Source: JBAYJY01 sp041664945 (GTDB taxonomy: Bacteria > UBP15 > UBA6099). From it: 40,930 nt of DNA. Made by a program: the position numbers and the translations under genes. The notes beneath the pieces are model-generated. The model was given only the letters and a program-made list of their open reading frames with translations, did not search any database and was not told where the DNA came from. Location: assembly GCA_041664945.1 (NCBI GenBank), contig JBAYJY010000017.1, positions 1 to 40,930 of the forward strand. The letters are read 5' to 3'. This document shows, piece after piece, positions 25,850-33,475 of the stretch; within the stretch, counting starts at the first letter, position 1, and each line of letters opens with the position of its first letter.

Positions 25850-27595
25850 ATGCATTTGAAAAAAACGATCGCAAAGCTGCCGGGTTTCATTCTATTCCGC
25901 GGATTCGCGACCGTCATCGCCTCTTTTTTCGTTCTCTTATTCGCAAACTACGCTCTCTGCGGCGATCAGGCCGCCTGCCCGCTCCCCGTCGGCTGGATTG
26001 TCTCAGACAGCTTCAAATTCATTTTCAACCGCTTGATTCCATTCACTCCTGACTTCTGGTTCCGCCTCTATATCGCATGGCTCGGCGTCGCGGCGCTCGC
26101 CTCTTTGCTGATGCTCGCCATCCATTTTCTCGCGAACAGAAATTCCGGCGCGCGGGCGCGCGACTCTCTCGCGTCAATCAGAACGCTTAACGCCATCCTT
26201 GCGGCGCTTTACGCCCCTCTTTGGGCTGGATTGCTCTCGCTCGCCACTCTCGGATTCCTCGGCGAACGTAAAGTTTTCCTTCTGCTTCTTCTGCTTTTTT
26301 CCGTTGCCGGGCTCATTCAAAATATTTGCGTCAGATATCTGAACAGTTTCGTTTTACGCGCGGTCTGCGCCTTGGCGCTCGCAGCCGCCGTCATGCTGCT
26401 TATACCGCCGATAGTCTCTATGCCTCTTTTGAGTTTCGCGCGCGGCGATCTCTTATATATCGCTTTCATTATCATCTTTCTGATCGTCGAGTCCGGCTCA
26501 GGACCGGCCGATGCGTTGAGAAAATCAGTTCCGGGCGCCGACTGGTTCTTTCGCCAGTTCAGAACGGCTTTCTTCCTTCTCGCCGTCACTTTAATCTCGC
26601 TTCCTCAGATCAACTTTCACCGGCGGCCTCCCGAATGCTCTGGCATCTCAAAACCCGGCTCCGGCGTCCGCGTCATTCTCGACAAGTTCCGCTCGTTCAC
26701 TGTCGCCACTTCCTATGACGGCGACTATCTCTATTCAGCATCCGACTACAGCGAAAACTTCTACCGCGTCCCGCTGAAACACGGCGGCAAACCCGACTCC
26801 ATTCATATAGGCAGATTCGGCGCGATGCGCTTCCGCGAGGACCGCGGCTCAGCCGTTCTTTTCGTGCCTGTCTACGGTCTCTACCCGAACAGCAAACTCG
26901 TGATTGTCGACGAGAAGACTTTCAAAATCAAAAAGGAAATTCTTACGCCGCCATGGATCGGCTATCAGATTTTCGACATGGCGCTCGACAGAACGGCAAA
27001 CGAGGCGCTCACTCTCGGCCGGTATGCGCGCGTTCTTTTCTATAGGATAGGCGACGCCGGTTTCAACCGCTTCGCCGATGCATCAGGCGCTTTCGCCGGC
27101 CCGGAAATTCTCGGCCACAAGATCATGCGTATCGAGGTGAACGAAAGCCGGCGCGCCGCATATATCTGCCCCTACCCCGCGCTCGGCAGCCCGCGCATTA
27201 TCGCCGAACTCAACCTGGACACATTAGCCGTGACGCGCACGCGCGAGTTCGACAGCCACCCGAACGTCGTGCGCGTAATCGACGGCGGCAAATACCTGCT
27301 CGTCGGACTCGACATGTCTCAGAAAATATTGATGCTCGACGCGGATACCCTTAAAACCGTTCGAACCTATCCCGCCGGGTTCTCAGTTCGCGACATTGCT
27401 GTCGATGAAAAAGCTGGACTAATGGTTGCCGGCAATTTCCTCACCGGAACCGTCAACCTCGTTCGGTTGCGCGACGGCAAACTGTTGAAGACGTGGCTTG
27501 TCGGCCGCGGCGTCCGCAGCGTTCACATAGACACGCGCAACAACGCCGCCTACGCCGCGACGCTCTGCGGCGCCGTCGAGATGAAACTGCCATAG
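25850..27595 (+). CDS. Polytopic membrane protein with C-terminal beta-propeller
   Basis: The 581-residue product has about seven membrane segments in its first 255 residues (about 15-35, 73-93, 115-135, 141-160, 167-187, 197-215, 238-252). A soluble domain of about 320 residues follows, with repeats of the NHL/YVTN-propeller type, for example LDADTLKTVRTYPAGFSVRD, then LVRLRDGKLLKTWLVGRGVR. Such propellers usually bind partner proteins or ligands; here it would lie on one face of the inner membrane. The fusion of a polytopic domain to a propeller is not one I can name. The start has no good Shine-Dalgarno, but no other start fits the frame. It lies 98 bp after the lipoprotein gene and converges on the M14 peptidase gene with 42 bp between stops. 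Confidence 0.82.
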   Translation: MHLKKTIAKLPGFILFRGFATVIASFFVLLFANYALCGDQAACPLPVGWIVSDSFKFIFNRLIPFTPDFWFRLYIAWLGVAALASLLMLAIHFLANRNSGARARDSLASIRTLNAILAALYAPLWAGLLSLATLGFLGERKVFLLLLLLFSVAGLIQNICVRYLNSFVLRAVCALALAAAVMLLIPPIVSMPLLSFARGDLLYIAFIIIFLIVESGSGPADALRKSVPGADWFFRQFRTAFFLLAVTLISLPQINFHRRPPECSGISKPGSGVRVILDKFRSFTVATSYDGDYLYSASDYSENFYRVPLKHGGKPDSIHIGRFGAMRFREDRGSAVLFVPVYGLYPNSKLVIVDEKTFKIKKEILTPPWIGYQIFDMALDRTANEALTLGRYARVLFYRIGDAGFNRFADASGAFAGPEILGHKIMRIEVNESRRAAYICPYPALGSPRIIAELNLDTLAVTRTREFDSHPNVVRVIDGGKYLLVGLDMSQKILMLDADTLKTVRTYPAGFSVRDIAVDEKAGLMVAGNFLTGTVNLVRLRDGKLLKTWLVGRGVRSVHIDTRNNAAYAATLCGAVEMKLP

Positions 27596-27637
27596 ATAAG
27601 CTTCCTTGAATGTTCCGGAATACAAAAATGTTCAGTA

Positions 27638-28570
27638 TTAAGCGATAGACGCTTTGACGCCGTCCGCGGCCTGTCCGGTGAGGTAGAGGCACGCGTCTGT
27701 GTTGTTGGCGACGGTTTCGCGAACGTCGGGCGGGTTGGTCCACATGAAGATATTCCACCAGCTCTGCGGCGGCTGCGCCTTTATCCCGAATTTGCCGATC
27801 TCCATAAGAAATGAAAGCGTCTTTTTGTCGTAATATAACCAGTCATTGATATCGCCGTATGTGCGGTAAAGTTCGAATTCAGGGCCGACCTCGTACGGCG
27901 CCGGTTGCCGCTTCGCCATTTCGACGACCATTCGCATCATAAGATCGTGATCGGGCGCTTTCACATCAGTGTGGCAGGGAGGAAACCGGACGCTTCCGCC
28001 GAATGAATGCAGAGCAAGCGCGATAGACGGTTTCGCTATGTCAACAAGTTTTTCGAGCGCTTTCGACTCCGGTTCGGAAATAGGGCTCGGCCCGTGATAA
28101 TTGATTATCTTCCTATGGCTGCCGGCCATAATGCCGCCCTTGTGCGGTTCGTGGAATCCGACAGGGTAGTTGCGGTTGAGGTCCACGCGGCGCGCATTGG
28201 TTTTCACGAGCGGACACCGCCGCCTGCGTATCTGTCCGATCACTTTGTAGTGGCCGTCCGGGTTCATTACAGGCAGAAACCAAACGCGCGTTTTCTCCAA
28301 CAGGCCGGCGCGCTCCTTTACGAGCTTCTCGACAATCGCCGCGTTCTGTTCGAGGCCTATGAATTCAATCGCGTGGCAGCCTGACGAATACAAAACGGAC
28401 GGCGCGCCGGGCCCGCCGCCGACGCCCCACGCATATATCGGCCTGCCCTTCCAAGTCTCGCCGAGTTTCAATTCCTCGACTCCCGGCGCGCCGTCCAGCA
28501 TTCGCCGGAAATGCTCGTATATCTCATGCGCCGATCTGTAAGGCCCGTATTTTGTCAGGTCTAAAGTCAT
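27638..28570 (-). CDS. M14-family zinc carboxypeptidase
   Basis: The 310-residue product shows the M14 zinc-peptidase signature: zinc ligands H66 and E69 in GCHAIEF, the third ligand H188 in ALHSFGG, substrate-binding NRN (132-134) in VDLNRNYPVGF, MNPDG at 102-106, and the catalytic glutamate E257 in LSFLMEIGKF. There is no signal peptide, so it should act in the cytosol. The family removes C-terminal residues from peptides, and some members act on peptidoglycan peptides or amino-acid conjugates. It is the last gene of a minus-strand set after the GH84 glycosidase (14-bp gap), which suggests a peptide released from a glycosylated substrate. The exact specificity cannot be read. Confidence 0.9.
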   Translation of the reverse strand: MTLDLTKYGPYRSAHEIYEHFRRMLDGAPGVEELKLGETWKGRPIYAWGVGGGPGAPSVLYSSGCHAIEFIGLEQNAAIVEKLVKERAGLLEKTRVWFLPVMNPDGHYKVIGQIRRRRCPLVKTNARRVDLNRNYPVGFHEPHKGGIMAGSHRKIINYHGPSPISEPESKALEKLVDIAKPSIALALHSFGGSVRFPPCHTDVKAPDHDLMMRMVVEMAKRQPAPYEVGPEFELYRTYGDINDWLYYDKKTLSFLMEIGKFGIKAQPPQSWWNIFMWTNPPDVRETVANNTDACLYLTGQAADGVKASIA

Positions 28571-28584
28571 ATCATTGGATTCTT

Positions 28585-29898
28585 TTAACGTTCGAGAGTT
28601 TCAAGAATGAATTGGCGCAGCGACTGCCTTGCCGGGTGCATCGTTGTCTGATTCGCTTTGAAGAACGCGTTTACGAGACGCGCCCGGAGTGCGCCGTCGG
28701 CGGGTTTCCCGCGCAGGCCGACAGCGAGTTTCGCCGCTTCGGCATAAAGCAGAAGGCCGTTCGCGAACGGTTGCGTCTCGGCGACAAATTCCTTCAGCGC
28801 GGGCGCGGCGTCGATAACGCTCCATGCTTCGGGCGCGCGGTCGAGTTTCTTTTTCAATTCCGCGGGACTTCCGTTTCGCGCCGCTTCGACTGCGCGTTCC
28901 AACCCGCATAGCGGCTCATTCGGAAACAGAGCCGCGGGCCATGCGTCGCAGAACTCGGCGAGCGCGGCGGCGGTTTTCGAGTCGCCTCCCGCCATCGTCC
29001 GGACAGCGCGGCGCCACGACGCGTCCGGATCGTATCCGGCGGGGTCGCGAAGGAAATCAGACGCCGTCATTAATGGAATAGCAGACGCCCGGGGCTCGTT
29101 CATCGGGTTGGCGAAATAACCGCCGAGCAAGCCTGGCAGCTTAGGATCGCGGCCTCGAAGCGGCCCGAGATTCAGTTTGCGGCGGTTGTAGTCGTTCACC
29201 GGGTAATTGTCCCAGAGAAGCGGTTTTCGGCGCAGAATGGCTGTGATGGCGCGGGCATCCGCCGCTGTTATAGCCGGCGGAACGACCTTCGGCCCCGTCC
29301 AGAACACGCTGATATCAGGATGCAGCTTTTCGCCGATAGTCAACAAATATGGAGTCGGTTTGATTGTGTAATAGTCGGTCGGGCAGAAAAACAGGCGAGC
29401 GTCCGGGCGCATGCGCATGAGGCGTTCGTAGAGCCTGTTTGCGATATAGACGTGGGCGTCGGCGAGCGAAGCGAAACGTTCGCGGTCGGCTTTGTTGATA
29501 AGTTCTTTCGGGATATCGTCGAGAAACAGAGCGAAACTGCGGACGCCCTTGTCGGCGATGCGTCCGAATTTATCGGCGAGGATTTCAAAATCGGCGTCCT
29601 TCGCATGGCGGATTGTAAGACCTGGGCTGACAGCCCACACGAAATCGACGCCGACGCTGTTGCAGAGACCAATCAGCGACGCCAGCCGCGCGAACTCGTC
29701 CGGCGAGTAATGCCGGTTCCATTGTATGCGGTGGCAGAGATCGTCTTTCGGGGCATAGATGTAAGTCGAGAAACCCATGCGCGGCATTTCGGCGATGAGC
29801 GCGCGGCGGCCGGCGTGGGTCCATGGCGGGCCGAAAAAGCCCTCAACAATGCCCGCCTCGCAGACGGGCGCGATAATCTTGTTTTTTGTTTTTATCAT
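28585..29898 (-). CDS. GH84 beta-N-acetylglucosaminidase (O-GlcNAcase-like)
   Basis: The 437-residue product begins with the GH84 barrel hallmark EGFFGPPW (about 19-26), then YAPKDD (48-53), the catalytic aspartate pair D127-D128 in LFLDDIP, and WDNYPVND (229-236), all features of bacterial NagJ and human O-GlcNAcase. GH84 enzymes cleave beta-linked GlcNAc by substrate-assisted catalysis using the two aspartates. After about residue 300 only a short helical tail remains, so this is a compact version without the usual N-terminal alpha/beta domain or C-terminal binding modules. There is no signal peptide, so it is probably cytosolic. Its ATG overlaps the TGA of the upstream unknown gene (ATGA), so the two are translationally coupled. 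Confidence 0.9.
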   Translation of the reverse strand: MIKTKNKIIAPVCEAGIVEGFFGPPWTHAGRRALIAEMPRMGFSTYIYAPKDDLCHRIQWNRHYSPDEFARLASLIGLCNSVGVDFVWAVSPGLTIRHAKDADFEILADKFGRIADKGVRSFALFLDDIPKELINKADRERFASLADAHVYIANRLYERLMRMRPDARLFFCPTDYYTIKPTPYLLTIGEKLHPDISVFWTGPKVVPPAITAADARAITAILRRKPLLWDNYPVNDYNRRKLNLGPLRGRDPKLPGLLGGYFANPMNEPRASAIPLMTASDFLRDPAGYDPDASWRRAVRTMAGGDSKTAAALAEFCDAWPAALFPNEPLCGLERAVEAARNGSPAELKKKLDRAPEAWSVIDAAPALKEFVAETQPFANGLLLYAEAAKLAVGLRGKPADGALRARLVNAFFKANQTTMHPARQSLRQFILETLER

Positions 29899-30707
29899 TT
29901 TTTCAGCATGTTTGGCACGGTCGCGAACGGAGGCGGCGTGTACGGAGTTTCCGGAGGGCCGAGCATTTCGTCGATGAATCCGATTTCGAGCGTGCGGATC
30001 GTGTCGCGCAGGTCATCGAGGTGTCCGCGCGATTTTTTGAACGCGCGGTAGGCCGCCTTGATCATGCCGGTGGCCTCGTTGAGCGCCCCGACGAACCGGT
30101 TGCGTGACAGCAACGGTATCATCGGCAGCCGCTCGATAAGGAAATCTATCAGCCCGCCGCCCTCTATGATCGCCTTCGCGTACTCGCCCGCGCCGACAAG
30201 GTTCTCGACCTGCTTGTAGCGCTGCTCGCGAGTCGAACACATGTTGAACGCGCGCTTGTAGATCTCCATGTTCAGGTCCGCCTCGGACTTTGCCATTTCG
30301 CGAATCGCGTCGACCATCTTCTCGTCGATCTCGCAAGTGAGGTCGTAGCTTTCTATCACCGCGTCGATATAGAACGGAAGTTCCTTTTCGGTCTTTAGCG
30401 CTTCGATCCAGCGGTGGAACAGAAAATTCGCGGCGCCGAGAAGGCGGTCTATTTTCCCGCTCTTATAGACCTTCGCCGCCCAGCGGAACAGTTCGTTGCG
30501 CGCCTCATAGTTCGCGCGGTGCGCATAATCCGGGTACAGATACTTGACGAAAAGATCGCGCAGGTGCTCGCCATGAGGGACGCTGTCATAGCGTTTCATC
30601 ACCAGCTCGTGCTGGAAGTTGATGAGCCACTTGCGCACAAACTCACGATCGAGCCTGCCGTCGTCTTCCGGGGCGCCTTGAAAGCCTTCAATGTTTTTAT
30701 CTGTCAT
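29895..30707 (-). CDS. Conserved-looking helical protein of unknown function
   Basis: The 270-residue product is mainly alpha-helical, charged, and has no signal or membrane segment. A proline-rich end (PPETPYTPPPF) follows residue 250. Possible landmarks are HLRDLFVKYLYPDY (about 48-61) and LRDTIRTLEIGFIDEML (about 231-247). I do not recognise a family. A loose resemblance to FFLEELY-type bacterial proteins was considered but is too weak to name. The last base triplet of the gene overlaps the start of GH84 by four bases (ATGA), so the two proteins are made in a fixed ratio and may work together. Confidence 0.82.
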   Translation of the reverse strand: MTDKNIEGFQGAPEDDGRLDREFVRKWLINFQHELVMKRYDSVPHGEHLRDLFVKYLYPDYAHRANYEARNELFRWAAKVYKSGKIDRLLGAANFLFHRWIEALKTEKELPFYIDAVIESYDLTCEIDEKMVDAIREMAKSEADLNMEIYKRAFNMCSTREQRYKQVENLVGAGEYAKAIIEGGGLIDFLIERLPMIPLLSRNRFVGALNEATGMIKAAYRAFKKSRGHLDDLRDTIRTLEIGFIDEMLGPPETPYTPPPFATVPNMLKK

Positions 30708-30774
30708 GTCACCCGTTCCGCGAACTTAGTAAGTCGCAGATGAATGCTCAGCGGCATCCATATATAATTTTTAC

Positions 30775-30783
30775 AGTATATCA
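30775..30783 (-). promoter_or_regulatory. Extended -10 promoter for the unknown/GH84/M14 operon
   Basis: On the minus strand TGATATACT gives an extended -10 (TG-n-TATACT). A convincing -35 is lacking, as is usual for this class. The predicted start is near 30768, giving a leader of about 60 nt before the unknown gene. Confidence 0.45.
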
Positions 30784-30847
30784 TGATTATGAGAACTGTT
30801 TCATAGAAAAATAATGAAGCGGCGTATTGATCGGCGTCAGGCGCGAA

Positions 30848-30872
30848 AGGCGCGGATTTCAAATCTGCGCCT
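30848..30872. terminator. 25-nt hairpin downstream of the DUF35 gene
   Basis: AGGCGCGGATTT pairs with AAATCTGCGCCT around one C, with one G-T wobble. It lies 22 bp beyond the DUF35 stop and before the next operon's promoter, a terminator-like position. No T-run follows on the minus strand. Nineteen of its 25 bases match the hairpin at 35509. Confidence 0.5.
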
Positions 30873-30893
30873 GCAAAATCATGCCCAATATTT

Positions 30894-31460
30894 TCAAATC
30901 AGCTTGAACGCGAAATCGTTGACTTCGCCGGTGCGTTCTTCGAGCGGCAGCAGAACGGATGTGACGCGAGAGCCGACTGCGATCTCTTTGCCCTCCGTGG
31001 GAAGCACGTATTGCCATTCGGCATTGTCGGCGCCGTCGACGCGTATGATCGATGGATACAGTTCGCCGCGGCCGACATGTTTCGACGTGCCGCGCACGAG
31101 GCGGCTCCAAGAAAGAACGGTCCCCTGCACTTCCTCGCCGAGCGGGAACATTTCATACTCCACGAGTTCGCCCTTCTTTATGCAGCGCAGGCAGACGGGC
31201 CTCATCGGCGGGAACAAAACGTGTCCGCATGCCGGGCATTTGCCGGCGATGAAGACTCCGTTGTCGCGCAGTTCGCGAAAGAACCGCGAGGCGTGGCACA
31301 TCGAGCGCAATAGCGTGACGCCGACACGGTACGGAACGCGCAACGGGTCGCCCGGCGCGGCTGCGCCGCTCAGTTCGGACCCGAGCGCTTTTTTAACTAA
31401 TTCCACGTCTATCAGATTTTTCTTAGCTATCGCTTCCACGGCTTTTTCGGTTAAAGGCAT
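30894..31460 (-). CDS. DUF35 Zn-ribbon/OB-fold acyl-CoA partner protein
   Basis: The 188-residue product has a rubredoxin-like Zn-ribbon with four cysteines (C75, C78 in KCPACGHVLFPP; C90, C93 in PVCLRCIKKG), then an OB fold (QGTVLSWSRLVRG onwards). This is the DUF35 architecture. An extra helical region of about 60 residues precedes the ribbon. DUF35 proteins pair with thiolase-fold enzymes and channel or present acyl-CoA substrates, as in archaeal HMG-CoA synthesis, BbsA/BbsB and Ltp2-ChsH2. The ribosome site is strong (GGAGG, eight bases before ATG). The gene lies 220 bp after the thiolase-like gene, fitting that pairing. Confidence 0.92.
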   Translation of the reverse strand: MPLTEKAVEAIAKKNLIDVELVKKALGSELSGAAAPGDPLRVPYRVGVTLLRSMCHASRFFRELRDNGVFIAGKCPACGHVLFPPMRPVCLRCIKKGELVEYEMFPLGEEVQGTVLSWSRLVRGTSKHVGRGELYPSIIRVDGADNAEWQYVLPTEGKEIAVGSRVTSVLLPLEERTGEVNDFAFKLI

Positions 31461-31494
31461 TTCGTTCGCCTCCTGTTTCTCGTTGATTTATCGG

Positions 31495-31526
31495 CTTAAG
31501 GAAAACTTTGAAAAGTTTTCCTTAAG
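31495..31526. other. 14-bp perfect hairpin ahead of the DUF35 ribosome site
   Basis: CTTAAGGAAAACTT (31495-31508) pairs perfectly with AAGTTTTCCTTAAG (31513-31526) around TGAA. It sits between the thiolase-like stop and the DUF35 start, about 35 nt from the DUF35 ATG. Possible roles are an RNA processing or stability element or an attenuator. The rest of the 220-bp gap (31461-31680) is A+T-rich with partly repeated stretches and no convincing gene. Confidence 0.6.
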
Positions 31527-31680
31527 AATCCTTTCAAACTTTTTAACGCTACGCGCGACTTTGCGCGCTCCGCTTGTCAGATTTTTTTCGAGCCTCAATA
31601 ATCTACTAATAATCCCCTTCTTCATTCGGCGCCTTGCAAAAGCTTTTGGAAAAGCGAGAAAAGCATTTTTGAGAATCCTC

Positions 31681-32916
31681 TCAAAATTCGAAGATTGCTC
31701 CATAGCAATAGCAGTCGCCGGGGCCTCCCATGCCTTTGAGCGCGGCCACTTTCGGTTTGTCCGCGAAGCTGACCTGCGCCGCGCCCGCCTGTCCGGTGAG
31801 CTGGTGGAACAGCCATCCAGCCTGCGCTATGTTCGACGCGCCCACCGGGTGCCCCATCCCGATCAGCCCGCCGCTAAGGTTGACAGGCAGCCGCCCGCCG
31901 CGCGAGAAAAATCCTTCCTCGTACAGACGGCTCAGTTCCTGCCAGGTCTCCGCGATCCCGATCTCGATCATCGCCATGTAAACGACATGCGCGAACGGGT
32001 CGTGAATTTCGATCGTGCCGAGTTGTTCGCGCGGCTTGGTGATGCCCGCGGTTTTGTAGGCGCGCTGCATTGAGATCACGCCGCTTTTATATTCGGAAAC
32101 GATCGGCCTCAGGCCGACGATGCCGGTGTCTGTCGAGCAGCCGATTCCGGTGATCCACGCCACGCGGTCGGCGACTCCCAGTTCCTTCGCCTTCTGTTCG
32201 GTGATCAGCAGCACGGCCGCCGAGCCTTCCGATATCTGGCAGTTGTGCATGCGGCGGAACGGTTCGCTGATCAGCGGCGACTCCATCACCATCTCCGGCG
32301 TGTATTCCTTCTGGCCGTAGCAATGCGCCTCCGGAACGAGGAGCGCGTTGTTATGGTGTTCCGCGGCGATGCGCGACGCCTCGGCGTCTGTCGGGTGTCC
32401 GTCATGCGCGGCCTTGAACGCGTTGACAGTGTTCGCGTAATTCGACGCAGCGGTGACGCCGAGCGGCTCCTCCCAGATCGTGTCGGCGGAGAACGAGATC
32501 GCCTTCAACGCTTCGGAAATGCCCTCGCCCGTCTCGTAATTGTATGTGTCATTGCATTTTTCGAACCCAAGAACGAGAACGGTGTCCGCGCGTCCCGAAA
32601 GCGCATAGGTGACGCCGGCATCGAGCGCGGCGGCGCCGGTCGCCCCGCCCGCGGCGACTCGCAGAGTCGGCTTCAGCTCGAACCCTATCGTTTCGTTCAC
32701 GTAAATATCGCCCATTATCTGGCCGCGAAACAGCGGGTTGTAATGCCCGTAAACCGCCATATCTATCGCGTCCGGCGATATTCCGGCGTTCTTCACGCAC
32801 TTCGAGAACGCGATAGCGGCCTGATGGTTATAATCCTTCGTCGGATCGCCGGGCCCGAACTTGTTCATTCCGAACCCGATTATGCCGACCTTGCCTCGAA
32901 CTCCTTGCAGCGCCAT
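31681..32916 (-). CDS. Thiolase-fold enzyme lacking the catalytic cysteines (aldolase-like candidate)
   Basis: The start at 32916 follows GGAGG; the longer in-frame start at 33012 is rejected. The 411-residue product is a thiolase superfamily member of the SCP-x/lipid-transfer type: VGIIGFGMNKFG start, EIHDPFAH (303-310) and SGGLIGMGHPVGAS (348-361) with H356. The position normally held by the nucleophilic Cys (xCASG) reads GGATG here, with G91 in place of Cys. The second cysteine loop (CxGGG) reads KGMGGPG. Classical thiolysis is therefore unlikely. Known Cys-less members acting with a DUF35 partner, such as Ltp2, are retro-aldolases on acyl-CoA, so that is the favoured idea. The neighbouring DUF35 gene is consistent with it. 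The substrate is unknown. Confidence 0.88.
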   Translation of the reverse strand: MALQGVRGKVGIIGFGMNKFGPGDPTKDYNHQAAIAFSKCVKNAGISPDAIDMAVYGHYNPLFRGQIMGDIYVNETIGFELKPTLRVAAGGATGAAALDAGVTYALSGRADTVLVLGFEKCNDTYNYETGEGISEALKAISFSADTIWEEPLGVTAASNYANTVNAFKAAHDGHPTDAEASRIAAEHHNNALLVPEAHCYGQKEYTPEMVMESPLISEPFRRMHNCQISEGSAAVLLITEQKAKELGVADRVAWITGIGCSTDTGIVGLRPIVSEYKSGVISMQRAYKTAGITKPREQLGTIEIHDPFAHVVYMAMIEIGIAETWQELSRLYEEGFFSRGGRLPVNLSGGLIGMGHPVGASNIAQAGWLFHQLTGQAGAAQVSFADKPKVAALKGMGGPGDCYCYGAIFEF

Positions 32917-32939
32917 CCGAGTCGCCTCCTTGTTGTCTG

Positions 32940-33000
32940 AATTAACTTCAAGCAATTGCTTTTTGAGGACACTTCGTGAAAATGCCGCCTCAAATTGCTT
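32940..33000 (-). promoter_or_regulatory. Structured 5' leader of the thiolase-like gene
   Basis: On the minus strand AAGCAATT-TGAGG pairs with CCTCAAA and AATTGCTT (four bases bulged), just before the GGAGG. The AAGCAATTGCTT part is itself a 12-bp palindrome. It could control translation or RNA stability. The partner DUF35 gene also has a strong hairpin before its ribosome site. Confidence 0.4.
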
Positions 33001-33085
33001 AACCAAAAACAATTTATCGCCGGGACGGATGAATGGACCAAGATGATAGAAATGCGCAACCCGAAAATTCCTGCTAACGCTAACT

Positions 33086-33115
33086 ACTATACCCCAATCG
33101 AAGGCGGAACTGCAA
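33086..33115 (-). promoter_or_regulatory. Sigma70-type promoter for the thiolase-DUF35 genes
   Basis: On the minus strand TTGCAG (33110-33115) and TATAGT (33086-33091) are 18 bp apart. The predicted start near 33079 leaves a leader of about 160 nt. Confidence 0.45.
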
Positions 33116-33171
33116 GCAAAAGATAATTCCCGGAATTTGCGCGCAAAATTTGCATCGCTTTTTACGCTTTG

Positions 33172-33345
33172 ATGGAATACGATGATGTGGAAAACCTTTT
33201 AGTTTCCGAATGCAAAAAATGTCTGTTTAATAATGTAGAATCAAAAAACTATAACCGCTTAAAATCATATCTCTTTACGACAGTCTTAAGGCAAACCTTT
33301 ATAGGCACAAAATTAAAGGGTCAAGACCGCCTAACGCAGGCGTAA
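33172..33345 (+). CDS. 57-residue A+T-rich ORF, possible remnant of a sigma-factor region 2
   Basis: The frame opens at 33127 and has its only ATG at 33172 (MEYDDVENLLVSECKKCL start). The order DDVENLLVSE then NRLKSYLFTTVLRQTFI recalls region 2 of ECF sigma factors (DxEDLxQE then YLFxxxRN), but the start of region 2 and all of region 4 are missing. Base composition is clearly A+T-richer than neighbouring genes and there is no Shine-Dalgarno. It is probably a decayed fragment or a fortuitous ORF. The resemblance is by eye only. Confidence 0.28.
   Translation: MEYDDVENLLVSECKKCLFNNVESKNYNRLKSYLFTTVLRQTFIGTKLKGQDRLTQA
33328..33342. terminator. Small hairpin between two convergent short ORFs
   Basis: CGCCT pairs with AGGCG around AACGC. 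It covers the 3' ends of both the plus-strand 57-residue ORF and the minus-strand 37-residue ORF. The stem is short, so terminator activity is uncertain. Confidence 0.35.
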
Positions 33346-33444
33346 CAAAAAAGAAACCAGACCTTTGCTGTTTCGTTTTTTTACGAATTCGCCGTGTTTA
33401 TAACTTTCGAGCGCCATTTCTTTTTCTCTTAACATTGTTTTCAT
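33331..33444 (-). CDS. 37-residue basic small protein
   Basis: The product begins MKTMLREKEMALESYKHGEF and ends SFLLRLR; it is basic and has no membrane segment. A full expression cassette is visible: extended -10 TGTTATAAC (33476-33484), a leader of about 25 nt, and GGAGG eight bases before the ATG. A longer frame to 33540 exists but has no such signals. No family is recognised. Confidence 0.45.
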   Translation of the reverse strand: MKTMLREKEMALESYKHGEFVKKRNSKGLVSFLLRLR

Positions 33445-33475
33445 GTTCAACACCTCCCAACTGCATCCTAACACG

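Noticed and set aside
31488..31703. 71-residue basic ORF between the DUF35 and thiolase genes, with a repeated FERILK motif
   Set aside because: It overlaps the end of the thiolase-like gene, has no ribosome site, and its repeated peptide comes from the A+T-rich repeats and the 14-bp hairpin. It is more likely structured non-coding sequence.
30814..32073. Long plus-strand ORF (419 codons) across the DUF35 and thiolase region
   Set aside because: It is antisense to two well-supported genes. Its translation is rich in Arg, Ser and Pro, has no domain features and crosses intergenic hairpins; the G+C-rich codon bias of the real genes leaves such shadows.
32917..33012. N-terminal extension of the thiolase-like protein to an upstream ATG
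   Set aside because: The extension is encoded by the hairpin leader; the internal ATG has a proper GGAGG and gives the normal thiolase start.
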